A stretch of 35,968 nucleotides of DNA, taken from contig DYKD01000003.1 of NCBI GenBank assembly GCA_020722765.1, positions 54,836 to 90,803 of the forward strand. Direction: 5' to 3'. Source of the DNA: Brevinema andersonii. Its GTDB lineage: Bacteria > Spirochaetota > DYKD01. The position numbers were made by a program, and so were the translations under genes. Numbering within the stretch: position 1 is the first letter of the stretch; each line of letters begins with the position of its first letter. This document shows positions 1 to 7,955 of this stretch, in pieces. Below the pieces are notes generated by a model. It made no database searches, had not been told where the DNA came from, and was given only the letters and a program-made list of their open reading frames with translations.

Positions 1-69
1 AAGGGGACATCTAAGCCAGTCAATCTTATTCGGTTTTTACTTGATATTTTCTCTTTTTATGGTTATTTC

Positions 70-290
70 ATGATTATGCATACAAAAACAGCCTTTTATG
101 ACATTATTGATAAGTTCCACCAATTGAGCCAGGAAGAAAAATTGAGGTTAAAGATATTATCGAAAAAAGCCTTATCGAAGAACGGCGCCAAGAGATATAT
201 GAGGATTATTTAGAGGCAAAAGCCGAAATAAAGAAAGGCAAGATGAAATCTTCCAGTAATATCAAAAAGCTGAAAGAGATGTTTCGGTAA
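70..290 (+). pseudogene. frameshifted antitoxin-like gene
   Basis: From the ATG at 70 (or 76) the frame reads as the start of a small helical antitoxin (DIIDKFHQLSQEEK) but hits a stop after 47 codons. The +1 frame then continues without interruption from about 151 to the TAA at 288-290, with a charged, helical C-terminus (KDIIEKSLIEERRQEIYEDY and onward). Adding one G in the run TTGAGG at about 146-151 would join the two frames into a protein of about 70 residues. Small charged proteins like this often precede RelE/ParE toxins, and the next start codon overlaps the stop by one base, as in such pairs. The frameshift is seen directly; the antitoxin role is inferred from shape and neighbour. 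A sequencing error is possible. Confidence 0.5.
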
Positions 291-343
291 TGGATATTAA
301 GTTCAGTCCAGCCTTTAAAAGAAAGATTGAAACCAATGCTTGA
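290..343 (+). pseudogene. truncated RelE/ParE-type toxin remnant
   Basis: An ATG overlapping the antitoxin stop (TAATG) opens a frame of only 17 residues, MDIKFSPAFKRKIETNA, before TGA. This matches the usual first strand and helix of RelE/ParE-family toxins (xxIxFSPxFKRKI), which are normally 85-100 residues long. The rest of the toxin is absent: murB begins on the other strand 22 bases later. I read this as the 5' stump of a deleted toxin gene. The match rests on a short motif plus the overlap with an antitoxin-like frame. Confidence 0.4.
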
Positions 344-364
344 ATTTTGTATTTCGTGCCAGAC

Positions 365-1384
365 CTATATCACATTCACTTCTCGGTCGAGTTTTATGCT
401 GAACTTGCTCTCAACGCTTTGAACAACTTTCTCGCTGTATTCAAGGATTTCTTTCCCAGTTGCATTGCCGTGGTTTACAATTACGAGAGCCTGTTTTTCA
501 TGGCAACCGACATTGCCTTCCCGTTTCCCTTTCCAGCCACATTGTTCAATGAGCCATCCTGCAGCAAGTTTCATGTGTCCGTTTTCAGCAGGGAATGAAA
601 CGATGTCAGGAAAAGCTGTGTGCAGATGTTGGAACACCTCTGAGGACACAACAGGATTCTTGAAGAAGCTTCCGGCATTGCCTGTCGTGTCAGGGTCAGG
701 AATCTTTTCAGCCCGTATGTTCCTCACTGCACGTGCAATATCAGATACTCGGGCCTGTCTCACTTTCATCCTGTCAAGCTCAGCCTGAATCGCACCATAT
801 CCTGTTTTAAGAATCGGTTTCTTGTCCAGTCTTAGTGTGATGTCAAGGATAACGTATTCATTCTTGTATCTTTTCTTGAAGACGCTTTCCCTGTAACCGA
901 ACTCACATTCTGCATTTGTAAACTTTCTTGTTTTTCTGTCATCAATATGAAATGCCTCAAGTTCAACTAATGAATCCTTAAGTTCCACCCCATAAGCGCC
1001 AATGTTCTGGATAGGTGCAGCGCCGCATGTTCCAGGGATGCTCACAAGGTTTTCTAGTCCACCAAGATTTCTTTCAACACAGTAGGATACAAGCGTATCC
1101 CATTGGACTCCTGCCCCAGCTTTGACAAAAACATGCTCTTCTGTCTCATCTGTGATCCGGATTCCCTGAATCCCGCATTTCAAGACAATCCCTTTTAGTT
1201 GTGAGGTGATGAGGATATTGCTGCCACCACCAAGGATGAAGACACCGTTTTCAGCTTCTTTTGCATTGAGAAGTTTTTCCAGTGAAGCCTTGGAATCAAT
1301 GAATGCGAAAGATTTTGCTGTGGCATCGATGTGGAAAGTGTTGTATTCTTTTAAGGATATGTCGTGTTGGATGTTTTCTGCCAT
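365..1384 (-). CDS. murB: UDP-N-acetylenolpyruvoylglucosamine reductase MurB
   Basis: MurB reduces UDP-GlcNAc-enolpyruvate to UDP-MurNAc with NADPH and FAD, the second committed step of cytoplasmic peptidoglycan precursor synthesis. At 339 residues it fits the longer, E. coli-like type I form. Visible motifs are the FAD-binding GGGSN (52-56), SIPGTCGAAPIQNIGAYG (115-132), GYRES with the substrate-binding Arg165, and NAGSFFKNP with the proton-donor Ser239. The late catalytic glutamate is in REVNVI (Glu335). It stands alone on the minus strand, divergent from amrS. The start has no Shine-Dalgarno at normal distance. A TTGACA/TATTAT promoter ends 5 bases before the ATG, so the mRNA may be leaderless. 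Function is very secure. Confidence 0.97.
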   Translation of the reverse strand: MAENIQHDISLKEYNTFHIDATAKSFAFIDSKASLEKLLNAKEAENGVFILGGGSNILITSQLKGIVLKCGIQGIRITDETEEHVFVKAGAGVQWDTLVSYCVERNLGGLENLVSIPGTCGAAPIQNIGAYGVELKDSLVELEAFHIDDRKTRKFTNAECEFGYRESVFKKRYKNEYVILDITLRLDKKPILKTGYGAIQAELDRMKVRQARVSDIARAVRNIRAEKIPDPDTTGNAGSFFKNPVVSSEVFQHLHTAFPDIVSFPAENGHMKLAAGWLIEQCGWKGKREGNVGCHEKQALVIVNHGNATGKEILEYSEKVVQSVESKFSIKLDREVNVI

Positions 1385-1389
1385 GGATA

Positions 1390-1419
1390 ATAATAATTCT
1401 TTTCTTCCTGTTTTGTCAA
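1390..1419 (-). promoter_or_regulatory. murB promoter abutting the start codon
   Basis: On the minus strand TTGACA (1414-1419) is followed after 18 bases by TATTAT (1390-1395). Only 5 bases separate the -10 box from the murB ATG. Transcription would start at or within one or two bases of the start codon, giving a leaderless message. An AGGAAG lies inside the spacer, too far upstream to serve as a ribosome site. Confidence 0.6.
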
Positions 1420-1444
1420 AAAGGGAGGATTCTATTGATCGAAT

Positions 1445-1473
1445 TTGAAATTAAGGATGAGAGCATGTATATT
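1445..1473 (+). promoter_or_regulatory. amrS promoter
   Basis: TTGAAA (1445-1450), a 17-base spacer and TATATT (1468-1473) form a good sigma-70-type promoter. The expected start near 1480 gives a leader of about 67 bases ahead of the AGGAGG and ATG of the radical SAM gene. Confidence 0.6.
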
Positions 1474-1546
1474 CAAATGTCGTCTTTTTCCTGTCCAGAT
1501 GACAGAACTCCACAGAGCAGGTTCGGGATATAGGAGGATTAGAAGA

Positions 1547-2542
1547 ATGATATGTCATGAGGCTTCCTATTATGAAACCAAGGAAAAGGGAAAAGTTAAA
1601 TGTCTGCTTTGCCCGCATCATTGTCTCTTAAAGGAAGGGCAGTCTGGAACTTGTCATGTTCGTATGAATAGGAATGGGAAACTGGTGACACTGATTCATA
1701 ACCGTATCACTGCCCTATCCATGGATCCGATTGAGAAAAAACCTCTTTATCATTTTTACCCGGGTTCAGAAATATTATCAATAGGCACTGCAGGATGCAA
1801 TTTTCATTGTTCTTTCTGCCAGAATTGGGAGATATCACAGGGGATGAACCGGGACATGATTGAAGTCATGCCGCAGTCTCTTCTCCATGAAGCCAGAAGT
1901 AAAGGCTCAGTGGGTATTGCTTTTACATATTCAGAACCTGTTATTTGGATAGAGACAGTAAAGGAAGTGGGGAAAGTTTTTAAGGATGCTGGTCTTGCCA
2001 ATGTCCTGGTAACAAACGGGTTTATTGATAAGGAACCATTGCAGGAGATTCTGCCCTTGATTGATGCTATGAATATTGATGTGAAGGCGTTTACTGAGGG
2101 TTTCTATCAGAAAAATTGTAAAGGGAAACTGGATCCAGTAAAAAGGAATGTCGAGTTTCTTTATGACAAGACGCATTTAGAACTGACCACTCTGGTCATT
2201 CCTGGGTTGAATGACAGTGAATCAGAAATTAATTCTTTGTGCAAGTGGATTGCATCTTTGGATCCCTGTATTCCTGTTCATTTTTCAAGATATCATCCTG
2301 CATACAAGATGACCCTTCCTGTAACTCCAGAATCTGTTTTGAAAAGGATATATGAACAGGCGCGGAGTCATCTGAAATATGTTTATGTAGGCAACATACA
2401 TATTCCTGGCGCTGAAGACACCTTTTGTCCGCACTGTGGAGAGAAACTTATAGAACGGACAGGGTTCAAAAGCAGTAATGTCGGATTGGATGGAAACAAA
2501 TGCCTTGCCTGCGGAAATATTCCTGAAAGGATCGTATTTTAG
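1547..2542 (+). CDS. amrS: AmmeMemoRadiSam system radical SAM enzyme (AmrS family)
   Basis: A radical SAM protein of 331 residues. The frame is open further upstream, but the ATG at 1547 has AGGAGG (1532-1537) nine bases before it, so I start there. The N-terminus carries Cys19, Cys22, Cys26 and Cys36 (CLLCPHHC...GTC). The SAM/4Fe-4S motif CxxxCxxC is Cys84, Cys88 and Cys91 (GCNFHCSFCQNW). The C-terminus has a CPHCG...CLACG zinc-ribbon-like pair. This layout is typical of AmrS, formerly called pyruvate formate-lyase-activating-like. In many genomes it occurs with Memo and AMMECR1 proteins, and its substrate remains poorly defined. Neither partner is in this window. It converges with folD, with 28 bases between the stops. 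Confidence 0.9.
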   Translation: MICHEASYYETKEKGKVKCLLCPHHCLLKEGQSGTCHVRMNRNGKLVTLIHNRITALSMDPIEKKPLYHFYPGSEILSIGTAGCNFHCSFCQNWEISQGMNRDMIEVMPQSLLHEARSKGSVGIAFTYSEPVIWIETVKEVGKVFKDAGLANVLVTNGFIDKEPLQEILPLIDAMNIDVKAFTEGFYQKNCKGKLDPVKRNVEFLYDKTHLELTTLVIPGLNDSESEINSLCKWIASLDPCIPVHFSRYHPAYKMTLPVTPESVLKRIYEQARSHLKYVYVGNIHIPGAEDTFCPHCGEKLIERTGFKSSNVGLDGNKCLACGNIPERIVF

Positions 2543-2570
2543 AAAGTTCGGATTGATGTGGCAGTTCGTC

Positions 2571-3443
2571 TTACTTGAAAGATTTTGCTGCCTTGAGTAC
2601 GTTGTTCATGAGCATGGCTATTGTCATTTTCCCGATACCACCAGGTACAGGTGTGATCCACGAAGCTATCTCTCTCACTTCTTCAAATGCCACATCTCCT
2701 GTCATCCTATATCCCTTTGGTTTTGTACTGTCTTCCACCCGGTTGATACCGACATCAATGACAACAGCTCCGGGTTTCACAAAATCTTTTGTTACGAATT
2801 CAGCTTTGCCAATGGCAGCAACAAGGATATCCGCTTGTTTGCAGATTTCCTTGATGTTCTTTGTGCGTGAATGGCAGACGGTCACTGTGGCATTGCCGTA
2901 TTTCGCTTTCTGCATGAACAGGAGAGCCATAGGTTTTCCCACAATATGGCTTCTTCCAATGATCACAACATGTTTTCCTTCAACTGGAATCTGGTAATGT
3001 TCCAGTATCTTGATCACGCCCCAGGGCGTGCAGGGCACAAAGCCCTCCTGCTCAAGAACAAGTTTCCCAACGTTTACTGTGTGGAAGCCGTCAACATCTT
3101 TTTGGGGATCAATCAGATTGACGACCTTTTCTTCATTGATGTGTTTGGGAACAGGTGACTGGACGAGAATCCCATGGACTTGGGAATCCTTGTTGAGCCT
3201 GTCTATGATTTTGAGAAGTTCATCTTCTGTTGTTGTTGCAGGCAAAGTGATTTTTTTTGAATACATTCCAAGTTGCAGGCATGCCTTTTCCTTGCTGTTT
3301 ACATAGCTTTGCGAGGCAGGGTCGTCCCCCACAAGTATGACTGCTAACCCTGGTGTGATGCCGGCTTTTTTCAGTTCAGCTGTTTCCATGACAAGGTCTG
3401 CGAGGATTTTCTCAGAAAGCATTTTTCCATCTAAAATAGCCAT
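2571..3443 (-). CDS. folD: bifunctional methylenetetrahydrofolate dehydrogenase/cyclohydrolase FolD
   Basis: FolD interconverts 5,10-methylene-THF, 5,10-methenyl-THF and 10-formyl-THF in the cytoplasm, feeding purine and formyl-methionine synthesis. All family signatures are present in 290 residues, the usual length: [10 protein letters not shown] with catalytic Tyr47 and Lys51, [21 protein letters not shown], the nucleotide-binding GRSHIVGKP, and [16 protein letters not shown] near the end. An AAAGGA lies 7 bases before the ATG. A TTGAAA-17-TATATT promoter further up gives a leader of about 60 bases. It is a single-gene unit, divergent from the zinc peptidase operon. No abnormality was seen. 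Confidence 0.97.
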   Translation of the reverse strand: MAILDGKMLSEKILADLVMETAELKKAGITPGLAVILVGDDPASQSYVNSKEKACLQLGMYSKKITLPATTTEDELLKIIDRLNKDSQVHGILVQSPVPKHINEEKVVNLIDPQKDVDGFHTVNVGKLVLEQEGFVPCTPWGVIKILEHYQIPVEGKHVVIIGRSHIVGKPMALLFMQKAKYGNATVTVCHSRTKNIKEICKQADILVAAIGKAEFVTKDFVKPGAVVIDVGINRVEDSTKPKGYRMTGDVAFEEVREIASWITPVPGGIGKMTIAMLMNNVLKAAKSFK

Positions 3444-3511
3444 GTAGTAGTCCTTTGTTTTTTTTCTTTCAGTTTTTTGAAGAGGAGATTTTTTAGAAAT
3501 TGATAGGGATG

Positions 3512-3540
3512 AATATAATGGCTTTGCCTTGGTTTTTCAA
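3512..3540 (-). promoter_or_regulatory. folD promoter
   Basis: On the minus strand TTGAAA (3535-3540), 17 bases, then TATATT (3512-3517). The predicted start is near 3505, about 60 bases before the folD ATG. Confidence 0.6.
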
Positions 3541-3605
3541 ATTAGAACTATTTTCTTATGTAGTAAACTTCATTAAAACGTCATTCCTTTGATGATATTA
3601 TGGAA

Positions 3606-3634
3606 TTGACAAGTGTGCTAACTGGCATTATATT
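3606..3634 (+). promoter_or_regulatory. strong promoter of the peptidase/ABC transporter operon
   Basis: A perfect TTGACA (3606-3611), 17-base spacer and TATATT (3629-3634). The predicted start is near 3641, followed by GGAGG (3649-3653) and the zinc peptidase ATG at 3662. No other promoter as good was seen before 10945, so it may drive the whole seven-gene run. Confidence 0.75.
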
Positions 3635-3661
3635 TAACATATCTTTATGGAGGTATTGGTC

Positions 3662-4348
3662 ATGTTCTTTATGAATGATCCCCTTTTTATTTGGGTTATA
3701 GTGGTTTTGATATTTGCCTTGTTTGCCCAGTTTAAGGTGTCTTCCAATTTCAAGAAATGGTCACAGGTTCCTTCAACACGGGGTGTGACTGCTGATCAGG
3801 TCGCGCGCAAGATCCTTGATAGTGCAGGTCTGCATGATGTCCCTGTCAATGTCGTTCCTGGGCAGCTGACTGACCACTATAATCCTGCAAATAGGTCTTT
3901 GAACCTTTCGGAGTCTGTTTACGGAAATGATTCCATTGCAGCGCTGGGTGTGGCTGCTCATGAGGCTGGTCATGCCATTCAACATAAGAAAAGCTATGCG
4001 CCGCTTTTACTGAGGAATGGGATTTATCCGCTTGCTAATATTGGGACAATGCTTTCGTATCCCATATTCATACTTGGTGTTTTCATGGGTATGAACAAGC
4101 TTCTCATAGAAATAGCCATTTACCTTTTCACCTTTGCAACCTTGTTTACATTGATCACACTTCCTGTGGAGTTCGATGCGAGCAACAAGGCCAAGGCTGT
4201 TTTGGTGCAGGGGGGATACCTTTCCCGCTCAGAAATGACAGGAGTGAATGCTGTGCTTGGAGCCGCTGCTATGACTTATGTGGCTGCTGCGCTCTCTGCA
4301 ATAGTGAATCTCTTGCGTATGGTTTTTTTAGCACGTGGAGGCGATTGA
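3662..4348 (+). CDS. YugP-type membrane zinc metallopeptidase
   Basis: A 228-residue membrane protein of the neutral zinc metallopeptidase family typified by B. subtilis YugP. Residues 8-24 form an N-terminal membrane segment. The zinc-binding HEAGH motif is His100-Glu101-His104 in GVAAHEAGHAIQ. Hydrophobic segments follow near residues 120-140 and 145-160, then LPVEFDASNKAK, a conserved stretch of this family, and a last membrane segment. Length is normal. An ATG at 3647 is in frame but lies inside the ribosome site; GGAGG at 3649-3653 with 8-base spacing supports 3662. The biological substrate of the family is not established. It is the first gene of the operon and abuts the lipoprotein gene. 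Confidence 0.9.
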   Translation: MFFMNDPLFIWVIVVLIFALFAQFKVSSNFKKWSQVPSTRGVTADQVARKILDSAGLHDVPVNVVPGQLTDHYNPANRSLNLSESVYGNDSIAALGVAAHEAGHAIQHKKSYAPLLLRNGIYPLANIGTMLSYPIFILGVFMGMNKLLIEIAIYLFTFATLFTLITLPVEFDASNKAKAVLVQGGYLSRSEMTGVNAVLGAAAMTYVAAALSAIVNLLRMVFLARGGD

Positions 4349-4350
4349 GT

Positions 4351-5640
4351 TTGAAACATACTGGTTTTTTTATTCTGTTTTTCTCAATTGTTTGTGTGAT
4401 AGTGATCATGACTGGTTGCCAAAAGGACACAAAGATTGCAATAAATGATCAAAGCCTTCTTGCTGTCAAGGAAGAGTTTGAAGCAGGCAGGTATGAAAAA
4501 GTCCTGACAGCTTTGGAACAGTACAAGGATTCTCTTGAGACGAATTCCCGGGTAGCTGCTTTGAAAATGAAAGCCGAATCATTGGAGAATTTAGTTGATT
4601 CTTTGAATAGGAAATTGCCTCAAACGAACACTTCCTCTTTTGTAAGGTCTTCTTTGTCTAGATATTCTTCTTATGATATCAAATTCATTGATGGTCGGTT
4701 CCATTATCTGGGTAATGATTATAAGCGGTTGTACAATGGCCCTGCGACGGAAAAAGAAAGGATTTATTTCAAGAGTAAGCACCTGGATTTGAACAACCCT
4801 TTTCAATGGAAGGGACAGCCACAGAGTTCACAGATAGCCGTATATGCAGCCTTGGCAAGGGAACTCTCGTCGGGTGTTTCAGAAAAGGCCGAAGGTTCAC
4901 ATAAAGAGAAATCCGCTTTGGCAGAACTCTTGTTCAATGTGTTTCAGAATCTGGCATTTACAGCTTCAGGAACAAACTTATTTAATGAAAAAGATATCAA
5001 GCCCTATATCAAGGATCTGGATTCTCTTTCTGATGCAGTCATAGGATATTCGGACAATAAGAAGCTTGTGCTGTCAGCATTGATGACGAAAATTCATCTT
5101 TACAGGTATAAGAACCAGGCAGACAAGGCCCATGAAGTCATGGAAAAAGTGATCAAGGATTTTGGCAACGAGAAATACGCGGCGTTTGTCCATGCTTGGT
5201 TAGGCGACTATCATTATATAAGGGGCGACCTCTCCAAAGCTAAAAAATCCTATTCGAAAGCAGACAGGCTGTTCAGCAGTTCTTCCTATCCTCTTGATGA
5301 ATTGAGGATGATGGTTCCTGGTATGAATGATTTCGAACAGAAAAAAAGCAAGATCAGCAAGATGATCAATCTTATACAGTCTGAAATGGATTATGAACGT
5401 TTCATACAGAACAGCAAGAGGGCTATTGTCGTAGCGGACAATGTCCGTCTTCGTCAGACCAAAGAGGCTGTCTCTTCAAAGAATGTTATTACAACCCTGA
5501 ATACTGGTGATAAAGTCGTTTTTTTAAGGCGATCAGAGGAAAAAGTCTTTCTGGATGGGGCAACGGACTATTGGTATCTTGTGAGATTGCGGAATGGGAA
5601 TGAAGGATGGATATTTGGAAAATTTTTACTGGTGTTCTAA
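4351..5640 (+). CDS. lipoprotein with C-terminal bacterial SH3 domain
   Basis: The start is a TTG. The one at 4351 is nine bases after GGAGG (4337-4341) and is preferred over the TTG at 4345. A hydrophobic signal ends in MTG-Cys23, a lipobox, so the 429-residue product should be an anchored lipoprotein. The middle is helical with TPR-like pairs (for example ALEQYKDSLE and AKKSYSKADRLF). The last 70 residues, starting near VVADNVRLRQ and ending DYWYLVRLRNGNEGWIFGKFL, form an SH3b-type domain, a fold that in many bacteria binds cell-wall peptide or glycan. The gene sits between a membrane peptidase and a peptide-type ABC transporter. A role as a wall-associated partner is inference. Confidence 0.8.
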   Translation: MKHTGFFILFFSIVCVIVIMTGCQKDTKIAINDQSLLAVKEEFEAGRYEKVLTALEQYKDSLETNSRVAALKMKAESLENLVDSLNRKLPQTNTSSFVRSSLSRYSSYDIKFIDGRFHYLGNDYKRLYNGPATEKERIYFKSKHLDLNNPFQWKGQPQSSQIAVYAALARELSSGVSEKAEGSHKEKSALAELLFNVFQNLAFTASGTNLFNEKDIKPYIKDLDSLSDAVIGYSDNKKLVLSALMTKIHLYRYKNQADKAHEVMEKVIKDFGNEKYAAFVHAWLGDYHYIRGDLSKAKKSYSKADRLFSSSSYPLDELRMMVPGMNDFEQKKSKISKMINLIQSEMDYERFIQNSKRAIVVADNVRLRQTKEAVSSKNVITTLNTGDKVVFLRRSEEKVFLDGATDYWYLVRLRNGNEGWIFGKFLLVF

Positions 5641-5663
5641 AGGACACTAAAAAGAGGGTGGTC

Positions 5664-6974
5664 ATGGCAACTGATAAACCGAATGCAATGCTCCAAATTC
5701 TTGAGGAGAAGGACAAACTTATTGTCTCCCTCAAGGAAGCGCAGACAAAAAGGGATAAACTGAACGAACAGCAGATCAAGATATTAAGTGAAGACAACCA
5801 AGCCAAGACTGAGATGATTAATTCCTTTGATCAGAGGCTTAAGGATCTTAGATACGAAGTCCTAAAAAAGGATTCTGAAGTCTCCATCTATCGTATTACA
5901 AATGAAAAAATTTCTGACAGACTTGAAAGTTTGAAGAAAGAGATAACCAATTACAGGGACGGGATCAATCAGGATGTGTCGCGCCTGAAGAGTGCCCTTG
6001 AGAAGGAGATGAGAGAGAAGAATGCTTTGCACCAGATTATCTCCACAGACCTTAAGTCTACTATCATCAAGCTGGAATCGAAACTCAGGGAAGTTGAAGA
6101 GCATTATGTTTCAGTCATCAAGAACGTCGCAGAAAAACAGGGGCTGGCAAAAAAAAATATTCGCGAAGCCATGGATAGGTTGCAGGATGCTACTGCTCTC
6201 CTTGATCTGGGGAGCCAGGAAGTTTTTAGACCGCACAAGATTGAGGAAGAGTTCGGTCAGATTGTGGATTCAGCTAAACGTAACAGCTTGAACAAGGAAG
6301 AAGAGATTCGGAAGTCAGGTTCAGGTAGTACTGTCATTGAGAATATTGAGAATGTAAATATCAAACTTATGAACTCTCCCTCCATTGAAAACCTCTTTTC
6401 TGAAATTTCATCATTGCAGAATTCAGCTCAGAGTGAGTTGGAAAATATGGGCAGGAATGGCCAGTTAGGTGGTGGTCCAGGTGCAGGTTTGTCTGGAAAT
6501 GGATTAGGAACTGGCGGAGGCGGATCAGGTTCTGGCTCTGGTAGTCGATCTGGAAACGGTTCCGGTAGTGCTGGTCAGGGTGGAGGTGCTGCTGGAGGCA
6601 ATCAGGATCCTGCTAACATGGCTAACAGGCCTATTGCACAGCAGAGAAGTGCTCCTACCATCCAGACAGGCGGGATGGGTGCTTCTTTAGGCGGTGAACA
6701 ACGAAACAGGACAATCATTGATAAGGATAATTTTGCACCTTTCGATTGGCAACGGATTTTGAATGATATGCAACTGAGGAAATACGGTGATCTCATCAAG
6801 ACCTGCGATATTGCTATCAAGGCTGGGGATTATAACAAAGCCATAAAACTGTTCAAGACCATTCGTGACCAGCCAGGTATCAGTGACACTGAAGTGACAA
6901 GCAAGATGATTGATGAGGAAATCCTCTATCTTGAAAAAATGTTGAAAGACCGGTATACACGAAAACCAGAATGA
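5664..6974 (+). CDS. coiled-coil protein with Gly/Ser-rich linker and TPR-like C-terminus
   Basis: I do not recognise a named family. The ATG at 5607 lies inside the previous gene; 5664 has GAGG six bases ahead and gives 436 residues. No signal peptide is visible, so it is probably cytoplasmic. Residues of about 10-195 are charged heptad-like coiled coil. Residues of about 262-319 are almost only Gly, Ser, Asn and Ala with short GSGSGS runs, a flexible linker. The last 80 residues (FDWQRILNDM...AIKAGDYNKAIKLFKTIRDQ) look like a single TPR-type helical hairpin. Its stop overlaps the ATG of the first permease (ATGA), implying coupled translation with the transporter. The function is unknown; it may scaffold or regulate the transporter. 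Confidence 0.75.
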   Translation: MATDKPNAMLQILEEKDKLIVSLKEAQTKRDKLNEQQIKILSEDNQAKTEMINSFDQRLKDLRYEVLKKDSEVSIYRITNEKISDRLESLKKEITNYRDGINQDVSRLKSALEKEMREKNALHQIISTDLKSTIIKLESKLREVEEHYVSVIKNVAEKQGLAKKNIREAMDRLQDATALLDLGSQEVFRPHKIEEEFGQIVDSAKRNSLNKEEEIRKSGSGSTVIENIENVNIKLMNSPSIENLFSEISSLQNSAQSELENMGRNGQLGGGPGAGLSGNGLGTGGGGSGSGSGSRSGNGSGSAGQGGGAAGGNQDPANMANRPIAQQRSAPTIQTGGMGASLGGEQRNRTIIDKDNFAPFDWQRILNDMQLRKYGDLIKTCDIAIKAGDYNKAIKLFKTIRDQPGISDTEVTSKMIDEEILYLEKMLKDRYTRKPE

Positions 6975-7951
6975 CAAGTTATATTGTCAGACGACTTCTT
7001 TATGCCATTCCGACAATTCTGGGGGTGGCCTTCATAACTTTCCTGCTTTTCCGTGTTGTTGGTGGCAATCCTGCTTATATGATGGCAGGAAAAAACGCTT
7101 CTCCTGAAGAGATCCATGAGATAGAGAAACAGCTTGGTTTTGACAAGCCGCTCTTCCTCAATTTTAAGGATGCTGCAAAGAACGGGTGGTACCGTGTCTT
7201 TGATTCGCAGTTCTTCTTCCATTTCAAACAGGCTGTCACTTTTGATTTTGGCAGATCCTATAAGACAAAACAGAAGATTTCCACAATGTTCAAGGATGGG
7301 ATCATTCCTTCCTTGTCGCTTTCAGTTCCTGCTTTTTTTCTAGGGATCTTCCTGGCAATCTGTATTGCTCTTTTTTCAGCTTTCAAACATGGAACATGGT
7401 GGGATAAGTCAATCGTTTTTTTGAGTGTCATCGGATTGAGTGTCCCGTTTCTTGCTCTTATCATCGCAGCACAATATTTTCTGGCCTATAAGCTCGGGCT
7501 CTTCCCCATTTCAGGATATGTTTTTGGCATAGGGTCAATCCCTTATCTCATGTTACCTGTCCTTATCTGGATCCTTTCTTCTCTTGGTGAAAATGTCCGA
7601 TTTTTTAGGACTGTCATACTTGATGAGATCAAACAGGAGTATGTGACAACAGCAAAAGCACGGGGTGTTTCCAGCACTGCGATCCTTTTCAGGCATGTCC
7701 TTAAAAATGCGATGATTCCCATTCTAACAAATCTTGTCATTGCGATTCCGTTCCTTTTCACAGGTTCCATGCTGTTGGAGACTTTTTTTGGAATACCCGG
7801 ACTTGGCAATGTGGGGATTATGGCTCTGGGTTCTTCAGACTGGCCTGTAATCAACGCCTTCACTTATGTGGGAGCCTGCCTGTTTGTCCTTGCAAATATG
7901 ATGTCAGATATTACGTATGCTATAGCAGATCCACGGATCAAACTGAGGTGA
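6971..7951 (+). CDS. dipeptide/oligopeptide-type ABC transporter permease (DppB-like)
   Basis: An inner-membrane permease of 326 residues, about the normal length for DppB/OppB proteins. It begins with the typical TSYIVRRLLYAIPTILGVAFI, followed by a long periplasmic loop and five further membrane segments. The cytoplasmic EAA loop that docks on the ATPase reads EYVTTAKARGVSSTAILFRH, followed by the family ending GSMLLETFFGIPGLG. The start overlaps the stop of the coiled-coil gene by four bases. It should pair with the next permease. Substrates of this family include peptides, nickel, opines and some sugars, so the substrate cannot be read from the sequence. Confidence 0.92.
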   Translation: MTSYIVRRLLYAIPTILGVAFITFLLFRVVGGNPAYMMAGKNASPEEIHEIEKQLGFDKPLFLNFKDAAKNGWYRVFDSQFFFHFKQAVTFDFGRSYKTKQKISTMFKDGIIPSLSLSVPAFFLGIFLAICIALFSAFKHGTWWDKSIVFLSVIGLSVPFLALIIAAQYFLAYKLGLFPISGYVFGIGSIPYLMLPVLIWILSSLGENVRFFRTVILDEIKQEYVTTAKARGVSSTAILFRHVLKNAMIPILTNLVIAIPFLFTGSMLLETFFGIPGLGNVGIMALGSSDWPVINAFTYVGACLFVLANMMSDITYAIADPRIKLR

Positions 7952-7955
7952 TTGG

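Noticed and set aside
5607-5663. Upstream ATG as start of the coiled-coil protein
   Set aside because: It lies within the end of the lipoprotein gene without a ribosome site, while 5664 has a well-spaced GAGG.
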